In this document: positions 59,360 through 64,000 of the stretch, in pieces
How the letters are laid out: each line of letters begins with the position of its first letter
Position numbering within the stretch: the first letter of the stretch is position 1
From: Streptomyces sp. TN58
GTDB taxonomy: Bacteria; Actinomycetota; Actinomycetes; Streptomycetales; Streptomycetaceae
Reading direction: 5' to 3'
Length of the DNA stretch: 64,000 bases
Assembly (NCBI RefSeq): GCF_001941845.1
Contig: NZ_CP018870.1
Span: 6,610,001-6,674,000 of the forward strand
Notes under the pieces: generated by a model
What the model was told of the DNA's origin: nothing
Databases searched by the model: none
Seen by the model: only the letters and a program-made list of their open reading frames with translations
Position numbers and translations under genes: made by a program

Positions 59360-60897
59360 CAGGCGCCACCGCCCGGTACGGAGGCCGACACAAGGATGTC
59401 GGCGCACTTCTCTCCGACCATGAGAACGCCGATCATCGGGTTCACGGCGGGAATCGTGGGGAAGACGGAAGCGTCCGCGATGCGGATGCCCTCCAGGCCC
59501 CGAACGGTCAGATCCGGCGTCACCACGGCGAGCTCGTCGTCCTGCGCGCCGATCCGGCAGGTGCCGGCGGGGTGGTAGACGGTGTGCGCGACCTTTCGTG
59601 CGTACTCGCTCAGGTCCTCGTCGCCGGTCACCTCCGGGCCGGGGCAGACCTCCCGGACGAGCCAGGAGGCGAGCGGTTCCGCCTTGGCCACCTCGCGGGC
59701 GATCCTTATGCCGTCGACGAGGGTCCGCCCGTCGTGATCGTCCTCGTCCGTGAAGTACCGGAAGTCCAAGGCGGGCTTGACTTCCGGATCCGGGCTCGTC
59801 AGGTAGAGCCTGCCCCGGCTGCGGGGCTTGGGGACGTTGGGTGTCATCGACACCCCGTGCCGGGGCCGTTCGTACCCGAGCCGCTCCGGATTGTCGGTGA
59901 AGGGGATCTGGTAGAAGTGGAACATCAGGTCGGGGCCCGGTGACCGTGGGTCGCGTCGCACGAACAGGCCCGCGTCGCTGTCCATCGCGGAGTTGTCGGG
60001 TATCGGCCCGTGCGTCTCCCAGACGATGACGGACTCCGGGTGGTCGAGCAGGTTCTCGCCGACTCCGGGGAGGTCGTGGAGGACCTCGATACCGAGGGCG
60101 GTCAGGTCCTCGCGCGGTCCGATCCCCGAGTGCAGCAGCAGGCGGGGGGTGTCCACAGCCCCGGCACACAGGACGACTTCGCGCCCCGCCCGTACGAGGC
60201 ACTCCCGGCCGTCCTCGGTACGGACGTGGACCCCGGTCGCCCGCGTCCCCTCGAACTCCAGCCGGTACGCCCAGGTCTCCAGTAGCAGGTGCAGGTTGGG
60301 GCGGTCCAGGAAGGGATGCAGATAGGCGACTGAGGCGGACGAGCGTCTGTTCCCCTCAGGCTCGTACGCCAGGTCGAAGAAGCCCGCGCCCTCGTGGAAG
60401 GGCTTGGCATTGAATCCTTCGACGAGCGGCACGCCGAGGGCTGTCCGGGCGGAGGCCACGAAGTCGCGGGCGATGGCGTTGCGGTCCTTCTCGGCCACCG
60501 GTACGACGTTGTTGCGCAGCTTGCCGAAGTAAGGCTCCATGGAGGCCGCGTCCCAGCCCTCCGCGCCGTGCGCGGCCCACTCGTTCCAGTCCGACGGCAG
60601 GGGCTTGAAGGCGATCAGCGTGTTGTGGGAGGAGCAGCCGCCGAGTACCCGGGCACGGCTGTGGCGGATGTGGGAGTTGCCACGGGGCTGCCGCGTGGTC
60701 GGGTAGTCGTAGTCGAGTTCGCCTCCGAGGAGGTCCATCCAGCGTCGAAGGGTCAGGACTTCGGGCCGGTCGACATCGGAGGGCCCACCCTCGATGACGG
60801 CGACGGTGACGTCCGGGTCCTCGGTCAGGCGGGAGGCGATCACCGACCCGGCGGTTCCCCCGCCGACGATGACGTAGTCGTAGGTGTGGTCAGGCAT
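59359..60897 (-). CDS. betA: Choline dehydrogenase (GMC oxidoreductase)
   Basis: 512 residues. The FAD fold opens [20 protein letters not shown], with [17 protein letters not shown] and the GMC signature [16 protein letters not shown]. The catalytic histidine region is [13 protein letters not shown], and the end has [16 protein letters not shown]. It oxidises choline to betaine aldehyde. The next enzyme is encoded just upstream on the same strand, and the betaine importer downstream, so uptake and synthesis of glycine betaine are combined. Confidence 0.88.
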   Translation of the reverse strand: MPDHTYDYVIVGGGTAGSVIASRLTEDPDVTVAVIEGGPSDVDRPEVLTLRRWMDLLGGELDYDYPTTRQPRGNSHIRHSRARVLGGCSSHNTLIAFKPLPSDWNEWAAHGAEGWDAASMEPYFGKLRNNVVPVAEKDRNAIARDFVASARTALGVPLVEGFNAKPFHEGAGFFDLAYEPEGNRRSSASVAYLHPFLDRPNLHLLLETWAYRLEFEGTRATGVHVRTEDGRECLVRAGREVVLCAGAVDTPRLLLHSGIGPREDLTALGIEVLHDLPGVGENLLDHPESVIVWETHGPIPDNSAMDSDAGLFVRRDPRSPGPDLMFHFYQIPFTDNPERLGYERPRHGVSMTPNVPKPRSRGRLYLTSPDPEVKPALDFRYFTDEDDHDGRTLVDGIRIAREVAKAEPLASWLVREVCPGPEVTGDEDLSEYARKVAHTVYHPAGTCRIGAQDDELAVVTPDLTVRGLEGIRIADASVFPTIPAVNPMIGVLMVGEKCADILVSASVPGGGA

Positions 60898-60974
60898 GGC
60901 GTGCTTCTCCAGGTGGCGTGCGTGTCTTCGAGGGCCCGGGCGAGCCGGGTGGCTCCGGTGGCCGGGCGGCGGCG

Positions 60975-62477
60975 TCATCCCGAGAACCACCTCACGGGGC
61001 GCGGCGCGAGGTTCTGGTAGATGTGCTTGGACTCTCGGTACTCGGCGAGCCCCGACGGCCCCAGCTCTCGCCCGATGCCCGACTTCCCGAAGCCGCCCCA
61101 CTCGGCCTGCGGCAGGTACGGGTGGAAGTCGTTGATCCAGACCGTTCCGTGCCGAAGCTTCCCGGCCACGCGCCGGGCCCGGCCGGCGTCGGCGGTCCAC
61201 ACGGCGCCCGCCAGCCCGTACTCGGTGTCGTTGGCCAAGGACACGGCCTCGTCCTCGGTGCGGAAGGTTTCCACGGTCAGCACAGGTCCGAAGATCTCCT
61301 CGCGGACCACGCGCATCCGGCGGTGGCACCGGTCGAGCACCGTCGGCTCGTAGAAGTACCCGCCCTCGGGCCGGACTTCGCTGGGGCGCGGCCGGGCTCC
61401 GCCGCTGCGCAGGACCGCGCCGTCGGCCAGCGCCGAGGCGACGTACCCCTCGGTGCGCTCCAGCTGTGCCAGGGAGACGAGCGGTCCGCATTCGACGCCC
61501 TTCTCGGTGCCCCGGCCCAGGCGGATGCGGTCCGCGCGTCGGGCGAGTTCTGCGACGAACCGCTCGCGCACCGACTCTTCGATGATGAGGCGGCCGCCCG
61601 CGGAACACACCTGCCCGCTGTGGATGAAGGCCGCGTTGAGGGCCTGGTCCACCGCCGTGTCGAAGCCCTCCTGCGTCTCGCAGGCGTCGGCGAAGACCAC
61701 GTTCGGGTTCTTCCCGCCCAGCTCCAGCGCCACCTTCTTGACACCGGGTGCCGCGGCCTGCGCCACCTTGATGCCACTGGCGAGGCCACCGGTGAACGAG
61801 ACGAGGTCCACGTCCGGATGCTCGGCCAGGCGCGCGCCCACGTTCTGGCCGGCGCCGGTGACGAGGTTCGCGACGCCGGGCGGGAGTCCCGCCTCCGTCA
61901 GCAGGGCGACGAGCGCGACCGTGGTCAGCGGAGTCAGCTCACTCGGTTTGACGACGAAGGTGTTCCCGGCTGCCAGTGCCGGCGCGATCTTCCAGCTTGC
62001 CTGCAACAGGGGGTAGTTCCACGGAGTGATCAGTGCGCAGACGCCGACCGGTTCGTGCACGACCACGCTGTGCACCGTCTCCGATCCGGCGTCGACGACG
62101 CGCCCTGCGCCTTCCGCGAGCACCAGATCGGCGAAGTAGCGGAAGGCGTCGGCAACGCAGGCGACGTCGATGCGTCCTTCCGTGACGGTCTTGCCCGCGT
62201 CCCGGCTCTCCAGCAGGGCCAGTTCCTCGCGGTCCCTGATCAGCAGGGAGGCGACCCGCCGCAACAGCGCGGCCCGCCCGGCGACCGGCGTGTGCGGCCA
62301 GGCGCCGCCGTCGAAGGCCGCGCGCGCCGAAGCGACGGCGGCGTCGGCGTCCTCGGCGCGGCCTTCGGCGACCACGGCGAAGGGCAGACCGTCCGCCGGA
62401 TCGATCACCTCGCGGCTGTCACCCGCGAGGGCGGCCCGCCACGTGCCGGCCGTATGGATCGTTCTTTGTATCGACAA
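60975..62477 (-). CDS. betB: Betaine-aldehyde-type dehydrogenase
   Basis: 500 residues. Catalytic features are ITPWNYPLLQASWKIAPALA, FTGGLASGIKVAQ, the glutamate in VALELGGKNPNVVF and the cysteine in GQVCSAGGRLIIEE. It oxidises betaine aldehyde to glycine betaine with NAD(P)+. The start is uncertain: TTG 62477 (LSIQRTIHTAG) has AAGAAGG upstream and fits the family length, with TTG 62483 or 62525 as alternatives. The name follows from the choline dehydrogenase neighbour. Confidence 0.85.
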   Translation of the reverse strand: MSIQRTIHTAGTWRAALAGDSREVIDPADGLPFAVVAEGRAEDADAAVASARAAFDGGAWPHTPVAGRAALLRRVASLLIRDREELALLESRDAGKTVTEGRIDVACVADAFRYFADLVLAEGAGRVVDAGSETVHSVVVHEPVGVCALITPWNYPLLQASWKIAPALAAGNTFVVKPSELTPLTTVALVALLTEAGLPPGVANLVTGAGQNVGARLAEHPDVDLVSFTGGLASGIKVAQAAAPGVKKVALELGGKNPNVVFADACETQEGFDTAVDQALNAAFIHSGQVCSAGGRLIIEESVRERFVAELARRADRIRLGRGTEKGVECGPLVSLAQLERTEGYVASALADGAVLRSGGARPRPSEVRPEGGYFYEPTVLDRCHRRMRVVREEIFGPVLTVETFRTEDEAVSLANDTEYGLAGAVWTADAGRARRVAGKLRHGTVWINDFHPYLPQAEWGGFGKSGIGRELGPSGLAEYRESKHIYQNLAPRPVRWFSG

Positions 62478-62628
62478 GAGCAAGCAGCCTTCTTTTCCGA
62501 TCGGTCGGCGCCGGTTCCCCGGCAACCCGGTCTTTTCCCCAGGGTTTGTTCAAGCATGCGTATAGGGTTCGCAAAGTGGGATGTGTCTCAATGTGGACCC
62601 GTGTATGCGCGAGTTCGTGTATGGAAGC

Positions 62629-63423
62629 TCACCGGACCGCACCCAGGAACGTCCTGGTCCGTTCCTTCTCGGGAGCTTCGAAGAGCTGTTCCGGCGGTCC
62701 CGATTCCAGGATCCGGCCGTGGTCGAACATGAAGACCCGGTCCGAGACGTCCCGCGCGAATTCCATTTCGTGGGTCACGCACAGCATGGTGATGTCGGTG
62801 GTCCGGGCGATGTCCCTCAGGACGTCCAGGACCCCGGCCACCAACTCGGGGTCCAACGCCGAGGTGACCTCGTCCAGCAGCAGGATGTCCGGCCGCATGG
62901 CCAGGGCGCGGGCGATGGCGACCCGCTGCTGCTGGCCGCCCGAGAGCCGCGTGGGGTGTGCGACGAGCTTGTCGTGGAGTCCCACCAGATCCAGTAGCTC
63001 CCGCGCCCGCTCCGCCGCCTCGTCCCGGCTCAGGCCCAGTACGTGGACGGGCGCTTCCATGACGTTCTCCAGCACCTTCATGTGCGGGAAGAGGTTGAAC
63101 TGCTGGAAGACCATGCCGATGCGCCGTCGCGTTCCGGCGAGGTGTTTCTCGTCCGCCGGTACGAGGGATCCGTCCCTGGCCGCCGGCATGTGGGAGAAGG
63201 GCTTTCCGTCGACGTGGATGGTGCCTTCGGTGACCCGCTCAAGTGTCATGAGGAGGCGCAGGATGGTGGTCTTGCCCGAGCCGCTGGGCCCGATCAAGGT
63301 CACCCGCTCGCCTCGGCCGACCCGCAGGTCGAGCCCGTCCAGCACCGTGTGGTCGCCGAAGCGCTTGACCACTCCCTCGAAGCGGACCATCTCCGAACCC
63401 GCGGTCCCGGTCTCACTGGGCAA
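62629..63423 (-). CDS. ehuA: Amino-acid/ectoine-type ABC ATPase (EhuA-like)
   Basis: 264 residues from TTG 63423 after GGAGAAG. Walker A is GPSGSGKTTI, the signature [20 protein letters not shown], Walker B ILLLDEVTSALDPEL, and the switch histidine is in LCVTHEMEFA. The C-terminus is EKERTRTFLGAV. It starts inside the permease gene (11-base overlap), so both are coupled. Ehu importers bring in ectoine and hydroxyectoine, which fits the betaine genes beside it. A plain amino-acid importer is the alternative. Confidence 0.82.
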   Translation of the reverse strand: MPSETGTAGSEMVRFEGVVKRFGDHTVLDGLDLRVGRGERVTLIGPSGSGKTTILRLLMTLERVTEGTIHVDGKPFSHMPAARDGSLVPADEKHLAGTRRRIGMVFQQFNLFPHMKVLENVMEAPVHVLGLSRDEAAERARELLDLVGLHDKLVAHPTRLSGGQQQRVAIARALAMRPDILLLDEVTSALDPELVAGVLDVLRDIARTTDITMLCVTHEMEFARDVSDRVFMFDHGRILESGPPEQLFEAPEKERTRTFLGAVR

Positions 63424-64000
63424 GGCGCTTCTCCAGTCGTCTCATCAATACGGAGGTGGGATAGCTCGCGGCCAGGAAGACGAGGGCGGCCAAGGTGAAG
63501 GCTTCGAGGTAGGCGAAGTGGACGCTGCCGTACTCGTTCGCCCGGTGGACCATCTCCTGTACGGCGATCACCGAGAGGAACGGGGTCTCCTTGAACATGG
63601 AGATCACGTAGTTGCCCAGGGCGGGCAGCACGTTGCGCACCGCTTGCGGGAGCACCACGGCCCACCACACCCGCCGCCGCGGCAGCGAGAGGGCGAGGCA
63701 GGCCTCCCACTGTCCCTTGGGCACCGCGTCGATGCCCGCGCGGTACACCTCGCAGGTGTACGTCGCGTAGTGGATACCCAGCACGGCGATGCCCAGCGTC
63801 AGCGCGTCCAGCCCCGGTACGAGCACCCACGCGGCGAACAACTGGATCATCACCGGGGTGGACCGGACGAAATCGGCGGCCGCGCGCAGCGGAAGGGCGA
63901 GCCAGCGCGTCGGCGTACGCAGGAGCACTGCGATCAACAGCCCCAGCACCGTCGCCACGACGGACCCGAGCACGGTCGCGAGCAGGGTGATCCCGAAACC
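63413..64000 (-). CDS. ABC permease (EhuD-like), cut by window edge
   Basis: The frame is open to the right end of the window, so the start is missing. The 195 visible residues show HisMQ-type permease helices (TVLGLLIAVLLR, ADFVRSTPVMIQLFAAWV) and the EAA loop (GQWEACLALSLPRRRVWWAV, VLPQAVRNVLPALGNYVISM). It pairs with the ATPase encoded downstream. Further subunits would lie outside the window. Confidence 0.88.
   Translation of the reverse strand, partial: GFGITLLATVLGSVVATVLGLLIAVLLRTPTRWLALPLRAAADFVRSTPVMIQLFAAWVLVPGLDALTLGIAVLGIHYATYTCEVYRAGIDAVPKGQWEACLALSLPRRRVWWAVVLPQAVRNVLPALGNYVISMFKETPFLSVIAVQEMVHRANEYGSVHFAYLEAFTLAALVFLAASYPTSVLMRRLEKRLAQ

Overview
The window is high-GC DNA with GTG and TTG starts, AGGAGG-type ribosome sites and gene families typical of a Streptomyces or close relative. 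It reads like an accessory or chromosome-arm region. Intact stress, ion-homeostasis and osmoprotection genes alternate with many truncated, frameshifted or insertion-broken genes.

Layout. 1-5.1 kb: end of a slipin gene, two tiny membrane proteins, a GH15 glycosidase operon, a composite of two gene scraps and a beta-carbonic anhydrase. 5.2-11.8 kb: small membrane proteins, a TerC-type protein, a CcdA/TlpA thiol-redox pair, a methyltransferase and several broken genes (tatA, a YeaQ/GlsB-like gene). 11.9-20.7 kb: a tellurite-type stress cluster (two TerD, TerB, Spo0M, a small helical protein) with a BlaI-type repressor and M56 protease, a double universal stress protein and a CorC-type protein. 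Four of its promoter regions carry the same perfect palindrome TCTACA-N4-TGTAGA. 21-23.3 kb: a CorC-type gene pair. 23.6-33.9 kb: decayed hydrolase, transposase, methyltransferase and integrase, with an intact flavin oxidoreductase, a SulP transporter divergent from a MerR regulator, and small stress genes. 33.9-38.7 kb: small membrane proteins and an ABC exporter. 38.8-41.8 kb: an AT-richer island with a two-gene operon whose second gene, a predicted PD-(D/E)XK nuclease, is split by an 858-bp IS and again by a 163-bp MITE. 41.8-52.1 kb: ion-transport genes (TrkA-like, NhaA, Na+/alanine symporter, CPA antiporter with a CBS protein) and gene scraps. 52.4-55 kb: a small membrane protein, an F420-type oxidoreductase, a PP2C phosphatase and a MarR regulator. 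55.2-64 kb: an osmoprotectant block with a glycine-betaine-type ABC importer, choline dehydrogenase, betaine-aldehyde dehydrogenase and an Ehu-type importer that runs off the window.

Four observations stand out. (1) A conserved leader with the core GCCGGGAAGTCTGGTCGGC lies upstream of nhaA, an nhaA remnant, an ABC exporter and a CPA antiporter. It looks like a cis-acting RNA tied to cation transport. (2) The TCTACA-N4-TGTAGA palindrome marks a probable regulon of ter genes, and one copy sits in the divergent promoter region of terD and the BlaI/M56 pair. (3) At least six tiny two-helix membrane proteins form a family scattered over the window. (4) A 427-residue nuclease-like protein can be reconstructed exactly by removing two insertions and one copy of each target duplication.

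Two identical-length copies (892 bp) of one IS5-type element are present in opposite orientation, both flanked by CTAG. One interrupts a gene between the two terD genes. Several scraps have a full-length relative elsewhere in the window, so partial duplication followed by decay has been common here.
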